Source: Zasmidium citrigriseum
Taxonomy: Eukaryota > Ascomycota > Dothideomycetes > Mycosphaerellales > Mycosphaerellaceae
Assembly (NCBI GenBank): GCA_002786025.1
Contig: NHNW01000007.1
Location: forward strand, 372,001 to 436,000
Direction of reading: 5' to 3'
Length of the DNA stretch: 64,000 nucleotides
Part shown: one piece after another, positions 41,801 through 49,510 of the stretch
How the letters are laid out: each line of letters begins with the position of its first letter
Position numbering within the stretch: the first letter of the stretch is position 1
Program-made: the position numbers and the translations under genes
Notes under the pieces: model-generated
Told to the model about the DNA's origin: nothing
Database searches by the model: none
The model's input: the letters and a program-made list of their open reading frames with translations, nothing else

Positions 41801-44119
41801 CGCCAAGTTGATCTCATCCAGAAGTATCCAATCCCCATTGCGAAGGGCTTTGACAATGTTGCCTTCGACAAAGGTGAACGCGAATGTATCACTCCCGCTC
41901 GACAGCTTTCGCTCAATGTTCTCGAGCTTCTGCGCGAAAGCATCCCAGCGACCAAAGTTGATAGGACGCTTTGAGTCAATCTTCCGCTTCTTGGCTGGCG
42001 CTTCACCTTGCCTCGAAGGCGAGGCTGCTCGTTGTTGGTCGACCATGCCGAAAGCTTGTCTGAACAGCTTGCAGACGGCTTTCCAGTTGCTCTTCGCCAT
42101 CTGCTTGCCGAGCAGATCGAGAAATTGCTTATTCTTCGAGGAGCTGAATCCTTCCGTGAAAAGATCATCAAATTCGTCCTTCATTGGTACCATGAGCGTT
42201 CTCGCATTGACGGGCTTGAAGCCACCCAACAAGTCACCGGCTTCACTCTGTTGCGACAGGTTGAAGGGCACCAGCTTCTTGCCCAAATGGTTCGCCAGAT
42301 GTTGTACAGCTGTAGTCTTTCCAACACCCGTCTCACCGACAAGCAAAAGAGGTTCTCGATTCAGAACTGCCGAGGCCACACGCTCCAGCATTCGAGTCGT
42401 GTGCGGGTTGGTGGAGAAGGAGCTGTCTGCTGCTTTTGCGGCTTTGGCTTTTGGGAGCGTGTATCGCCCGACCACAATCTTGTTCTTATCGGCCTCATAG
42501 ATCACCTCTCGGCCTGAGAGGAGGTAGTCACGTCGTTGGGGATCGACATTCAGCTCTTCTGCCACGAGACTCGCAAGCGTACTTCGAAGAGAATCATTCG
42601 GCAAAGCACCGATAAAGCAGTCCAAAGCCTCGAGAAAGTTGGCATCCTGGTCGTGGCTTGTAAACGTCGTGCGGTCTTTCATGAGCAGCGATACTCTGCG
42701 ACACCACTTCAACAAATCTCGTGGAGTGATTGATCGCGCAACGCCTGTTCTGCTCTGACCCATCGTCTGTTGGCGAGCTGCAATGAGGCGTTCGTATACA
42801 GCAATGAACTGCGGCATAAGCTTGTCAAGCTTCGGGAAGAGTGATGTGGCGATCGTTGACTGTTCGGCGGCAGGAGGCATGCTCAATGAGACTGGATTCC
42901 AGTGTCGGTATCCAACCATGTGAGTCAAGGGCTTTGTCTCCTCGCCCTTGTGGTTGACGTTCGTGCGGACGGTGGCGATGATGCGGAATCCTTCAGCGGC
43001 ATAGACGGTTTCTTTGCGGTTCGGAATGAGGAGCTGCCTCTTTTCGATGATCGGTAACAGTGTCCCAAGGACCTCGTTCGGTGCTCGATCAAGATCTTCA
43101 ACGAGCACCCATCGACCTTCCTGCACAGCAGTCGTAAGAACACCAGGCTTCCAGATGAACGAACCAGGGGTCTCTCCAGTGGTGTAGACGCCTAAGAGCA
43201 ACTTGGCATCGCTCTGTTCGTTAAGGTGCAGTGTCACCATCTTGTCCAGCTTGCCCAATGATCGAGCGACATGCCGGACCAGAAGGGACTTGCCAGAGCC
43301 TGGCAGACCTAGGAGCAGAGTTGGACTTGATGATTTGAGCGCGCGAGCCAACGACGCGAGATTCAACCTGACTGTTTCCGTCTCGACGAGATCGTCGTGC
43401 GGAATTGACATCTCAGTCTCTCGAGGAAGTAATACCCCACCGACAAGAGCCGTCGACGGATGGATAGCATCGTGCGGTAGCTTCGAAAGAAGATCAGATG
43501 TCGGCTGCGTCTGCCTCAGATCGGCCATCAGACGAGAGACTCTCTCAAATCGATCCTGCTCCCATAATGATAGAAACCGATAATCAATCGTCTTCTCGTC
43601 CCAGACTCCAGGGAGGTCGCCATCAGTCGCATCTTCGCCAAAGTATCTCCTGATCGTAGATTCGAGCCAGGAGTCCGAGGCTTCCAGAACGATTTGAAGG
43701 ATTCGAATGATCAGATACTTCGCCGCCTTGTTGCCGCTACTGAGCAAGGCAATGAGTTGCTCGGAGTTGACGAACTTGCGATAGATCCGAGGGTCGAATC
43801 GCAGAAGTCGGAAGAGAGCTAGGAGGGACAGAAGGTCTTCTTCTCCATCGGCAGTGCCGTTCAAGGTGTAGTTCTCGTTCTCCAGTAATCGAGTCGCGAA
43901 AACGGCTAGATGAGGTTGATATGGCACGATGCGTGCTATCGTCGCCAGAGAAGACGCGAGCGATCCATAAGCCCGTAGGCTGGCGCAGATATGTGGGAGG
44001 ATCTCGTCGTAGTGCGCGAGAATCGCGTATGTATATCGCGGGTCGAGGGAAGCTGCTGTGATGGCTTCCACACTGGCGGCGCGCAACTCTGCAGGCAGCT
44101 GCAGAATCGAGGCATCCAT
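29828..44119 (-). CDS. MDN1: Midasin, AAA+ ATPase of pre-60S ribosome maturation
   Basis: One uninterrupted frame of 4763 aa, normal for Rea1/Mdn1. It is a dynein-like six-AAA ring that strips assembly factors (Ytm1, Rsa4) from nuclear pre-60S particles. Walker A motifs in order: GLPGSGKS (about 270), GETGVGKT (about 596), GPTSSGKT (about 1028), GETGCGKT (about 1321), GSPGVGKT (about 1711), GAPGVGKT (about 2023). A helical linker follows to about 3900, then an extreme Asp/Glu-rich tail region (about 3950-4440). The C-terminal MIDAS/VWA domain (about 4530-4763) has the metal site AIDDSESM (DxSxS). Near residue 2355 a 33-nt in-frame segment looks like a mini-intron (see findings). It is divergent from the bL12m gene. 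Confidence 0.98.
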   Translation of the reverse strand: MDASILQLPAELRAASVEAITAASLDPRYTYAILAHYDEILPHICASLRAYGSLASSLATIARIVPYQPHLAVFATRLLENENYTLNGTADGEEDLLSLLALFRLLRFDPRIYRKFVNSEQLIALLSSGNKAAKYLIIRILQIVLEASDSWLESTIRRYFGEDATDGDLPGVWDEKTIDYRFLSLWEQDRFERVSRLMADLRQTQPTSDLLSKLPHDAIHPSTALVGGVLLPRETEMSIPHDDLVETETVRLNLASLARALKSSSPTLLLGLPGSGKSLLVRHVARSLGKLDKMVTLHLNEQSDAKLLLGVYTTGETPGSFIWKPGVLTTAVQEGRWVLVEDLDRAPNEVLGTLLPIIEKRQLLIPNRKETVYAAEGFRIIATVRTNVNHKGEETKPLTHMVGYRHWNPVSLSMPPAAEQSTIATSLFPKLDKLMPQFIAVYERLIAARQQTMGQSRTGVARSITPRDLLKWCRRVSLLMKDRTTFTSHDQDANFLEALDCFIGALPNDSLRSTLASLVAEELNVDPQRRDYLLSGREVIYEADKNKIVVGRYTLPKAKAAKAADSSFSTNPHTTRMLERVASAVLNREPLLLVGETGVGKTTAVQHLANHLGKKLVPFNLSQQSEAGDLLGGFKPVNARTLMVPMKDEFDDLFTEGFSSSKNKQFLDLLGKQMAKSNWKAVCKLFRQAFGMVDQQRAASPSRQGEAPAKKRKIDSKRPINFGRWDAFAQKLENIERKLSSGSDTFAFTFVEGNIVKALRNGDWILLDEINLASSDTLESIADLLDSESPSLLLTEAGNIERIEAHPEFRVFAAMNPATDVGKKDLPPGIRSRFTELYVESPDKDLKSLGSIVRAYLRQQAVSDAAIASDVSKLYQKIIGLVEENQLVDGAGQRPHFSLRTLTRTLSYARNIQQMCSLRRALYEGFQMSFMTFLDAESAKLVQPLIEKYLFGKKNIRTELQKALRKPEDGRSYVQGYPASKHWIRQGKEPLQDQSHYIITPFVQSNLENLVRAASTRQFPVLIQGPTSSGKTSMIEYLAKRTGHVFTRINNHEHTDLQEYLGTYISGTDGRLQFQEGVLVKALREGHWIVLDELNLAPTDVLEALNRLLDDNRELLVPETQEVIRPHPDFMLFATQNPAGLYGGRKTLSRAFRNRFLELHFDDIPVNELQEILQRRTQLPPQWAMRIVNVYKELSILRQENRMFEQKSFATLRDLFRWALRPNTTVHELAANGYMLLCERVRKLEERNALKAVLEKVMSAKGPRVTIDEDALYGANCEEVNNYHERAGSQGVVWTKAMRRLYVLVSRAIANNEPVLLVGETGCGKTTVCQMLADALSKKLHTVNAHQNTETSDLIGSQRPVRNRAAVEADLRQKLLASSALQSLTDASSRSTETLLDAYDQAVNSLDKDKKTQWVQGQAHGEIQAAQTRFKALFEWVDGSLVQAMKNGDFFLLDEISLADDSVLERINSVLESQRTIMLAEKGSLDSFVTASTGFQFFATMNPGGDYGKRELSPALRNRFTEIWVPSLSDMDDVLQIVEAKLTQSAHPFAKAMVGFAAWFKSRFDTAASSSVSIRDTLAWVEFVNAFAQHDVMAAIVHGAAMVYIDTLGANPAGLMTINMQSLEHERSACLGELGRLLKTDSNAIYGQSFETTTNDQAFTIGPFSVPRVQGAASSSHGFTFKPPTTRSNAMRVLRALQLRKPILLEGSPGVGKTALVTAVAGAAGMPLTRINLSDQTDLLDLFGSDAPVEGAQTGTFVWRDAPFLRAMKNGEWVLLDEMNLASQSVLEGLNACLDHRGEVFVPELGQTFARHPNFRLFAAQNPHHQGGGRKGLPSSFVNRFTVVYADSFKSQDLMLICQRMFPNLPVDYLENTVKFVSKLNEEVADRRSFGVNGGPWEFNLRDIARWLGLASVEDGLLQSGTARDFAIMLCSQRFRTAYDRYRVNELFDSVFDLSIAADPFCGITPRALQVGFATLPRDELRAVSRQMREDCSGYGSGQMRVLQSLMLSVQRAWPVILTGAPGVGKTTMIERLAACTGANVVTLGMSAETDALDLIGGYEQFDPNRQYAQALSTVRTKLEALSKTHVANGAPEAACKLIVALQKLQSSGSDPATMQELGESVPNEAKTSLAPMLETLRRGTQNIDKARFEWIDGSLIEALQQGKWMILDNANLCSPSVLDRLNSLLEPNGMLIVNEHCDQDGSPRIIKPHPNFRIFLTVDPRLGELSRAMRNRAVELFLDSANAEVGSSTDGLFAESSMARFAAVKAVAHSSDDATLGIAGDHFSLDDRKLVPRLLRQLDQGLMQPVSESRDAAAALDFEDNASLRAFYEELLNRTQEPTDSACVQVSRPASHVSILADGKAFQTIHPLNNQPLVQQSLSRTMTLAAQHDLTADLNAISKTLVAFKADRKVSERLARFWRSVKQQVPAANGWVPVEKMIRALQRWTTEALPLSPADLAWTKTNMRGLLAFVQTLLQVLTSDSLDIGLFTACVLVGRTISKHGSGQYIGEIQAMVSDLTPRSNGTSGYGYTALWKTLKPTVPATAEQLQAILDFEAVVDRFDRLVSTFRLPLRHLVDLRMAFQQALSVGVTAASDLSGLAEKLIASTPELMTQVSDEEGTVTPHFAWSFEQMCQRFATLSLASPCLPQRDALHLEVLASRRTVDGMNCNRAAAQASSQNKLRLLGLSLSKTDDIQTASICQSILNGLTTVDDVSLQRMSLFEAETGTLSRVVASKAHLLQADTLPALDGCLRDLVTSVLQGLADGDDAVAQNLLQVLKGDSQTQEVNVDKPGMCLLEKVIRYLRGDANTADASRAWSSFALACLEIFVPELAFDPVQEAELRRAVYFHAKGTLQSRLSALQDFRESWTGSRDSLRARLLEEDIAALGSEPASVEICRPKASQLSQLFGDLHALLRTLQPLRSTLEQGALDFSAWENVLVIRARLSAQYRAYEDLTSPVVGFIDCLAVARRLAKDAEPEQTQAQALTSASVTPFVGSDMQSFLSDETFIGLQRVSTSREAQLYWLSAVALRSSITSTTRSSPELRLTIEGTFRGFYEAWKVELSREQRHAAAKSSLYKYRGGDDDQDEADQEELDELFPDYDGDSQTTRSHEHGIQDLAPKMAELWHAIHSPSDPQSDHFVSLLKQWAVAQGQSANADQIPAVLCALQDLTTKLSSTAAPSRTANIYTDANIAQSRTLVVLIEKIQARFNAIHNVWPEHATPIEVIRACDQSLSLGHAEPLARYLPPVEKLHATINEWQKVASSEYSANDLLEETTSLIIAWRQLELSTWAGMFNVEDEQCKRSAASWWYIAYETIICASEDAKDAQEKFSSQLVETLGGFLANCGLGEYSIRLSMLADFEAVLSTQGDAAIVRGALKSLISFYSRFQPAITEHLAKKRAELEKDIKNVIQVASWKDRNIETLKNSAKASHKKLFRTVKKYRQLLGEPVGPILQAEFPKAVGGPERDLLQALPGAIANDEKDWTSESELQVVKEMQAKAQSLGLRTTSVKKVEKFLQDLDDESNELRKATPSTATEENKTLIQHLKTRKRRLLADVLRDVRLMGFQTNISEDVLAQQSTLHTVLAKSPPLGDGKADEEFHRFLYVMQSVSEGAVKHNEDLTPAEIARSKTLLESMLQASIEQREALKKQLQGFGELKTALRQLASLAGCQDPAVRKESAEPAAVLQTEVKAVRTALQTAIHCVGLQAHFSGTSYLTVVNALTEQAGRLDSIANEIQQSQQMPAHIDNADSRMLEEKFASTLAHVNTTAEESIQTHAELGPVLSQLQKWTQRTTASTQTNGMADFSDRTWLQSFKQLLNNTQQQAKNLDLNRAEGHDKKAWLLSEQKSLVSTISNLAVDGTANNLSSMMARLHAEVQDKNDLAQIATHAREAYTVLQAYAEMAGRLVSEMCNLHTVTCKMAHRLALSFVQLAKQGFCQPPEKAQGDEKESGQVESGTGLGDGEGAEDISKDIKDDEDLGDLAEGAKEQDKDGEMDAEKDAVDMADEDLEGEFDEDAGAEDEEEGGSQDGEDAEVDEEAGEVDEKDDATDEKTWDDGKTEEADKEADKGKGTKSEDISASAEEAAKEGAEQELEDGQPEEEDDDEVGGERDDEAEAQAPEQADPHLQEEQNLELPEDMNMDGGKDEDDEMGSGDDLGDDLEDADVDADEEAGPPDSKDAEMGDEEDEQGEENGEATALDQDEEEREAEEQDEDAGSDVNMLDMPDVEDQPNDGLKNAEAGQGNEEDNAAQSSGALAQDQEMEEENDAEQDNGQPGTSEGQKRSQQNDSSGQVEVGEDEQQPLPYQQLGDLLKQWYEQHRDIEAAKEDNEAQPESQEQPDMQNARFEHTQDVQADMQALGAASMDQSRAIDNQNAVPIDQEEPDNTEKLDNAEKPVPEETTADEDMEGGAATDKAMEAPTHSEKAMVGPPVDVDMEMDEPEHAGSEEDDVDDVDDQLTNTHLSSQQPTLMSMEEARQTWTEHESRTRNMAVVLTEHLRLILQPTQATKMRGDFRTGKRLNIKKIIPYIASSYKRDKIWMRRSIPSKRSYQIMLAIDDSESMNESERKGLAFDTLALVAKSMSMLEVGELCILGFGQTINVNHDFSTPFTSEAGAEVFRQFSFSQSKTDVRHLLQKSIDLFRTARLKATGAASDLWQLQLIISDGLCHDHASIRQLVRQAHEEQIMVVFIIVDANAPETSAVKPKQSILDLQEARFEKDAEGNQKVEMVKYMDTFPFRYYLVVRDVVELPGVLAGALRQWFAEVVETGA

Positions 44120-44341
44120 ACTGAACTCTTTCCGTCAAAAGGCCTAGTATTCGGGTATCTCACACTGCAAAGAGCAGTCGAAGAGAGTCTTGATCGGGAC
44201 GAAGATGGAATTTCTTGTCGTCGATTTTCATCCAGCCAATCAGAACCCCCGAGCGCCGCGCCTCCCACGACCGACCACAGCACACGACCAGACCAGACGA
44301 CATCCATCGCCTGTCTACATCCATTGAGATACCTCGCCATC
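44120..44341. promoter_or_regulatory. Shared upstream region of MDN1 and the bL12m gene
   Basis: 222 bp between divergent start codons, joining a cytosolic 60S-assembly gene and a mitochondrial ribosomal protein gene. Confidence 0.5.
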
Positions 44342-44971
44342 ATGTCCCTCGCTCCCCAACACGCCGCGCGACGATGCGCCCAATGCCTGCGCTCCGCACA
44401 AACCACGAGCACGCTCCGATTCGCAGCCGCCACAGCACCCGCACGACGGAGACAGCAGGAATCGAGGAGATGGAACTCGACTGAGGCCGCCGCAGCATCG
44501 TCGAATCCCAAAATCTCGGGGATTGTGGATCAGATCAGTCAATTGACGCTTCTGGAGACGGCGGACCTGGTATCAACACTTAAGGTAAGCCACTCACCAC
44601 CCCCATCCCCTCCCTGACCCATCTAACACACATTCTGGTCCCGCCTCAACATCCCCGACATGCCCATCGGCTCCTTCGCCGCCGCCGGACCCGCAACAGC
44701 AGCAGCGCCCGCCGCAGTGGAAGAACCCGAAGAAGCAGCCCCTAAACAAGAAGAGAAAACTCTCTTCAACCTGAAGCTCGAATCCTTCGACGCGGCAGCC
44801 AAGCCCAAGGTGATCAAGGAGATTAAAGGGATGTTGGGGTTGAGTTTGGTGGATAGTAAGAAGTTTGTGGAGGCAGCGCCGAAGATGATGAAGGAGGGCG
44901 TGCCGAAGGAGGAGGCGGAGAAGATTATCGAAACGTTGAAGGGGTTGGGGGCTGTTGTTAAGATGGAGTAG
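44342..44971 (+). CDS. MRPL12: Mitochondrial ribosomal protein bL12m
   Basis: Model join 44342-44584, 44639-44971, 191 aa. The N terminus (MSLAPQHAARRCAQCLRSAQ...RRWNSTEA) is a mitochondrial presequence. Residues about 60-80 hold the dimerisation helix (ISQLTLLETADLVSTLK), then an Ala/Pro hinge, then the L7/L12 C-terminal domain: EKTLFNLKLESFDAAAKPKVIKEIK ... GLSLVDSKKFVEAAPKMMKEG. The stalk recruits translation GTPases, such as Mef2 encoded in this window. The 54-bp intron starts GTAAGC and has a TCTAAC branch, but the only join that keeps frame and restores LKSRLNIPDM ends in CTGG, not AG. Confidence 0.9.
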
Positions 44972-45157
44972 ATGGGCTCAGGTTGAGATGGGAGGGAGAG
45001 GGTGGGGGGACGGGAAGAGGCGTGTGTGGCGCTGAAAAGGGATACATGGATATCAAATGTACAGTATGGATGGCAATTGAGACGTGCTGATGGAAAAGAG
45101 CACGTGCCTGCCAAAAGAATCTCTGTTTCAACATCTGTCGATTGCAAAACATCTGTA

Positions 45158-46609
45158 TCAAGCACTCGTCTCATACTTCGTCCTCGCCCTCAACCTCTCC
45201 CCAAATCGCCAGAAAAGCCAAGGAATTGGAGCCATCAGAACCGTGCAAAACGCCAGAAGACTGGTTGCCCATCCAACTCCTAATGCTTTGTAAAGCTGTA
45301 GAGAGAAGAGAGGAAACGCCGCACTAAGCGTATACCGACTCAACATCGCCGCCCCAGCCGTACTCGCCCCATAAAGCGGCCCATAAGCATCCATCATAAA
45401 CAGATTCGAAGGCGCGTAAATAACCACCGAACTCGTCATGGTGAGGCCCTGGAAAATTATCGGCACGATCCAGGGAATCGAGGGGCGGACTGTCCAGGCG
45501 AAGAGGAAGAGGAAGATGGGCATTAGGGGTGCGGCGATCATCGCGGGATAGAGGCGGTGTTCGGGGGCGAAGCGTTCGCCGTCGGGATTGGAGAGGCGGA
45601 AGTGCGCGAGTTTGGGTTGGTAGATGTAGTGGTCGAGCAGGAGGAGCGGGATGGGTGCTGAGGCTGTGCCGACGACGAGGCCGATGAAGGAGAGGCTTTG
45701 GGCTGTGGTGTCGAAGCCGTAGTAGTGTTCGTAGATCCAGGGGGAGGCGGTGACGAATGCGTAGAGGAGGCCGAAGAGGAAGCCGCTGTAGAGGCAGACG
45801 AAAGTTACGATCGGCTCCGTGAAGAGCATGTGTGCTGGTCGGAGGAAGAGGATTGTGAGGAAGTAGTGGGCGGATTCCAGCAGAGTGCGTTGTTGGGTGG
45901 GAGGACCTTCGATGCCGAGGGTCTTTGCTCGTCGTTGGAGGATTGTCTTTTTGTAGGTTTCTTTTGTGAAGAGGACCGGGATGTAGAAGGCGATCAGGAA
46001 GAAGATTGTGGTCCATTGTGTCCAGCGCCAGCCTTTGGCTTGCACGATGAAGCCTCCGATCAAGGGGCCGAGGTTGGCGCCGAATGTTGGGATCGTGTAG
46101 TAGAACCCCATAGTTACTGCTCGATACCGTCCAGCCGTATAGTCCACAATCGTAGCAGACGCATTTCCGATCGCAGGGGCAGCGAGCGCGCCTGCAATGA
46201 ACCGACAGATGATGAGACCGGCAACAGTTGGAGAGAATCCGGCTCCCAAAGTGAAAAGTGCAAACAACGGCGTCGTGATCAAAACAACTGCCTTTCGTCC
46301 TGCAGTTTCACTCATTGGGGATCCTATTAGAGGCCCGAAAGCCATTCCAAGGTTGTAAAGTGACAGTGGCAAAATGGCCACTTCCTCAGAGCAGTTAAAC
46401 TCGGCCTTGACATCTTCGATACCGGAACTGTACAGTGACGCCGCGAGAGTGCTCACAAACGCCAGTCCACTGTATGCTGCTGTTGACGAGATCTTCCGTA
46501 GTAAGGAGTAGTTTCGAGGGTCATCTGGATCGTCCTTGCCCGTCCAGTCTCTGGCGTCTTGAATGGGCGGGAAATGGCCTTCGACGGCGATGGCTTCTGT
46601 TGGCGCCAT
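45158..46609 (-). CDS. MFS drug:H+ antiporter (DHA1-like)
   Basis: Single exon, 483 aa, 12 membrane segments. Polar N terminus with DWTGKDDPDDPRNY, typical of fungal DHA1 (Tpo1/Flu1-type) exporters. Motif A region GSPMSETAGRKAVV follows TM2, and motif C-like GFYYTIPTFGANLGPLIGGFI marks TM5. Loops carry FTKETYKKTILQRRAK between TM6 and TM7. Such carriers export polyamines, azoles or toxicants across the plasma membrane; substrate unknown. No biosynthetic cluster surrounds it. Divergent from the PRO3-type gene. Confidence 0.9.
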   Translation of the reverse strand: MAPTEAIAVEGHFPPIQDARDWTGKDDPDDPRNYSLLRKISSTAAYSGLAFVSTLAASLYSSGIEDVKAEFNCSEEVAILPLSLYNLGMAFGPLIGSPMSETAGRKAVVLITTPLFALFTLGAGFSPTVAGLIICRFIAGALAAPAIGNASATIVDYTAGRYRAVTMGFYYTIPTFGANLGPLIGGFIVQAKGWRWTQWTTIFFLIAFYIPVLFTKETYKKTILQRRAKTLGIEGPPTQQRTLLESAHYFLTILFLRPAHMLFTEPIVTFVCLYSGFLFGLLYAFVTASPWIYEHYYGFDTTAQSLSFIGLVVGTASAPIPLLLLDHYIYQPKLAHFRLSNPDGERFAPEHRLYPAMIAAPLMPIFLFLFAWTVRPSIPWIVPIIFQGLTMTSSVVIYAPSNLFMMDAYGPLYGASTAGAAMLSRYTLSAAFPLFSLQLYKALGVGWATSLLAFCTVLMAPIPWLFWRFGERLRARTKYETSA

Positions 46610-47059
46610 GGAGTGAGTTGTGCATCGATTGGATTGACATGACGGGCGTTCTAGCAGAGACGTAACGACGCCGCATTCTTAAAGGATCACCTGTTGTCGT
46701 TCACGAGCCGATTAGCCGGCTTCGGAGCTGTACTCCTTCCTTCACCTGGCAGCTGGAGGGCGTGAAGTCAACAGTGGCAGGAAATGATACCGAGTTGAGC
46801 GGTAAGAACGGGAGAAGCGGAGGAAACATTTTGAGATCATACAAACCAATCGTATTGTACGTACTACAGCAATTAAGATGCGTGAATACGGGAGAAGAAG
46901 AAGATGAAGTGAGAAAGAGCGTTCGATGTCAAGGACCAGCATCAAAGTCCCCCAACTCTGTCCCACTTTTCCCGACGGATCTTCCCGCCCCCGTCCATCA
47001 ACCTCACCTCTTCTCTCCCACCAAACCATCTCCTACAAACCAGTCCACCCGCATCCAAA
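46610..47059. promoter_or_regulatory. Divergent upstream region, MFS / P5C reductase
   Basis: 450 bp containing no gene. Promoter role follows from position only. Confidence 0.4.
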
Positions 47060-48094
47060 ATGTCCACCGACCTAGCCCCCGACTGGATCCTCCAACAAAC
47101 CCTCGAAGTCCAACGAAAAGCCAACGTAGCCTGGCTAAACTCCAAACCCGAAATCGACGATGGCGGCCTCACATTGACAGTCCTCGGCTGCGGCACAATG
47201 GGCATCGCGATTCTAGGTGGCATAATGGAGTCTTTGGTGCAGACCGATAAGGGGCTGTTGTCTGGGCAGTCGCAGTACACTCCCAGGGAGAACGAGGAGG
47301 CGCTGAAGCGACTGCCGACGAGGTTTAAGGCGGTTGTGAGGAGGAGGGAGAGTGCGGAGAGGGTGAGGAAAGAGTTGGGGAGGTATAATGCGAGATTGAT
47401 GGTGCATGAGGGGGAGGTCTTGCCGGCTGTTAAGGAGGGCGATGTTGTCCTTTTGTGCTGCGAGCCGCATGCTGTTCGCGAGATTTTGAGCGTGGATGGG
47501 ATGAGAGATGCGCTCGCTGGTAAGCTGCTCATCAGTATCTGTGCCGGAATGACGGAGGCTCAACTTCATGGCATGCTTTATGGCGAAGCTTCTCCTGAGA
47601 ACAGTCAGAAGTGTACAATAGTACGCGCAATGCCAAATGTCGCTGCATCAATCCGAGAATCGATGACAGTCGTTGCAGTTTCAGATCCACCCCTACCCGA
47701 AGAAACTGATCGCCTGATTACCTGGATCTTCACACGGATAGGCAGCGTTCGCCGAGTACCGTCTTCGAAAATGGATGTTTGCACAGCCCTTTGCGGATCC
47801 GGGCCTGCGTTCGCTGCGCTGATGGTTGAGTCCATGGCAGCCGGAGCGATTTCGATGGGCTTGAACAAGGACGACGCCTATGCCATGGCTGCTCAGGCCG
47901 TTCGAGGCTCCTCTGGACTTCTACTGCAAGGCGAGCATCCGGCTGTGCTTCGCGATAAGATCTGTACGCCGGGCGGAGGAACCATCGGCGGACTACTGGT
48001 ACTCGAGGACGGCGGCGTGAGAGGAACAGTGTCCAAGGCTGTGCGGGAATCGGCTACCATTGCTGGCAGACTTGGATCGGAGAGCAGAAGCTGA
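47060..48094 (+). CDS. PRO3: Pyrroline-5-carboxylate reductase
   Basis: Single exon, 344 aa. Last step of proline synthesis: reduces P5C with NAD(P)H in the cytosol. Rossmann motif LTVLGCGTMGIAILGG (about 38-53), then VRAMPNVAASIRE (about 192). The C-terminal P5CR signature is CGSGPAFAALMVESMAAGAISMGL and GGTIGGLLVLEDGGVRGTVSKAV. It is longer than bacterial ProC (about 270) because of the N-terminal extension and an insert near residues 70-110, common in filamentous fungi. Confidence 0.95.
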   Translation: MSTDLAPDWILQQTLEVQRKANVAWLNSKPEIDDGGLTLTVLGCGTMGIAILGGIMESLVQTDKGLLSGQSQYTPRENEEALKRLPTRFKAVVRRRESAERVRKELGRYNARLMVHEGEVLPAVKEGDVVLLCCEPHAVREILSVDGMRDALAGKLLISICAGMTEAQLHGMLYGEASPENSQKCTIVRAMPNVAASIRESMTVVAVSDPPLPEETDRLITWIFTRIGSVRRVPSSKMDVCTALCGSGPAFAALMVESMAAGAISMGLNKDDAYAMAAQAVRGSSGLLLQGEHPAVLRDKICTPGGGTIGGLLVLEDGGVRGTVSKAVRESATIAGRLGSESRS

Positions 48095-48125
48095 AGGCGG
48101 ACGATGAGGCGAAGGTTCGAATCTT

Positions 48126-48644
48126 TTGGTTGTACTGAAAGCAATGCGTCTACGTCCTTGGAACCTCTCGAACCTCGCTCCCGACTCCCATATTATGCTG
48201 CGTGGACTTGACTGGACCCATATCTGGAGCCTTATTAGCAACGGCACGCATGCTTTAGACGACTACCTACGATTACTTTCCATCGCCATTGCTTCCGCCA
48301 TAGCTGAGCCAGTATTGAAAGTGGTCGCTCCGATCGGCGAGCCAGTCTTCCATGCGATTATTCAACTCGATTGGCTTCGGCTTGGAATCAACCTCAATGT
48401 TATGTCAACCTCATCCCAAGGGCCAAACTTTGACGAAAGATGTACCTTCCCTCCAGCAGTCTGGGTCGACCTGTCCGAAGCTTCGGCTCCCTTGATGTGC
48501 GTCGGCTTGGTCGTGCTCGAAGCAGTATCCAGGTTCATCGACTTTTGGATGCCTGACTTTTGGATGCCGGTCTCGGAGACCTTCTTGTCGGCCATATCGG
48601 AGTGGATTGTAGACCCGGACGATGATAAGGTACTTCGAAAATAG
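48126..48644 (+). CDS. Doubtful small ORF downstream of PRO3
   Basis: 172 aa, starting 31 bp after the P5C reductase stop, so it may just be its 3' UTR. It has a mild hydrophobic centre (LLSIAIASAIAEPVLKVVAPI) and a repeated DFWMP unit. No domain recognised. Confidence 0.3.
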   Translation: MVVLKAMRLRPWNLSNLAPDSHIMLRGLDWTHIWSLISNGTHALDDYLRLLSIAIASAIAEPVLKVVAPIGEPVFHAIIQLDWLRLGINLNVMSTSSQGPNFDERCTFPPAVWVDLSEASAPLMCVGLVVLEAVSRFIDFWMPDFWMPVSETFLSAISEWIVDPDDDKVLRK

Positions 48645-49463
48645 TAGAAAAGGATTTCGATGCCAAGAGGACTTGCTGAAGAAAGTCCAACTGAAGATGT
48701 CGATGTGCGTCCAGTTGGCTGGTGTTTTTTCGTTTCCCATGGTGCTTGGGGAGCATCTCTTTATATGTATCTGCGAGGCTCTTGAATGCACTATACCCCA
48801 TGAAAGATTGCCCGGGCGGTGCTGCAATGTTCAGTTGCCCTTCAACAAGAAGCGGAGCAACTGGTGTTTGGAGAATCGGAAGTTGAAGGATTAAGGTTTG
48901 AGTTGCACACCATCATCCGACCCGTTTGCATGTGAAGGATCACGAAGCTCAGCCCCTTGAAAGAAGGCAAACAAACACATGGTTCGCAAACGAAAACGCA
49001 TGTATAGCTAGCCGCCCGCCTATACCGCCGCCTCGCAGGTTCTCCGTCTTTCACCGGGCACCCAAACTCGATTCTTGTGCCAGGGTTAGCGCACGAACTG
49101 CCTTTTTACACCATAACTTTCTTTGCATATTTCAACCTTCTACTACAGCGTGCTGTTCCCTTACGATATTCGTCATGGAGAGACGGCCGCAAGCTCTCAA
49201 CAATGTCGTTCGTGTAGACACATGACACAATGCCTTCAGACGACTTGGAACTCGAGCTCGTCGTGGTCCGCATCGCTCGCTGCTGGAGTGTCTTCCGATG
49301 CTGTCTCGACCTGTCCATTTCGTCATTCCACAATGATACCAACAATGTAATCCTAGCTGCAAATGGAGATCAATCTCCAACTACAAGACATTTTCAGAGG
49401 CAAATTTGTGATTGTCATCTGCTTCTTGCGAAGATTTCCCGACTTTCCCATAATCTTTCATCT

Positions 49464-49510
49464 TTTCCGGCAGGAAATTCTGGACCCTTTCCTGGATTTC
49501 CCGCCGGAAA
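49464..49510. repeat. Inverted repeat, 17-bp arms
   Basis: TTTCCGGCAGGAAATTC and its imperfect reverse complement (15 of 17) at 49494-49510, with a 13-nt loop. Confidence 0.65.

Noticed and set aside
29900..44000. Many long plus-strand ORFs opposite midasin (e.g. 31382-32413, 41565-42500)
   Set aside because: They mirror the acidic and AAA coding sequence of MDN1 and show no independent domain.
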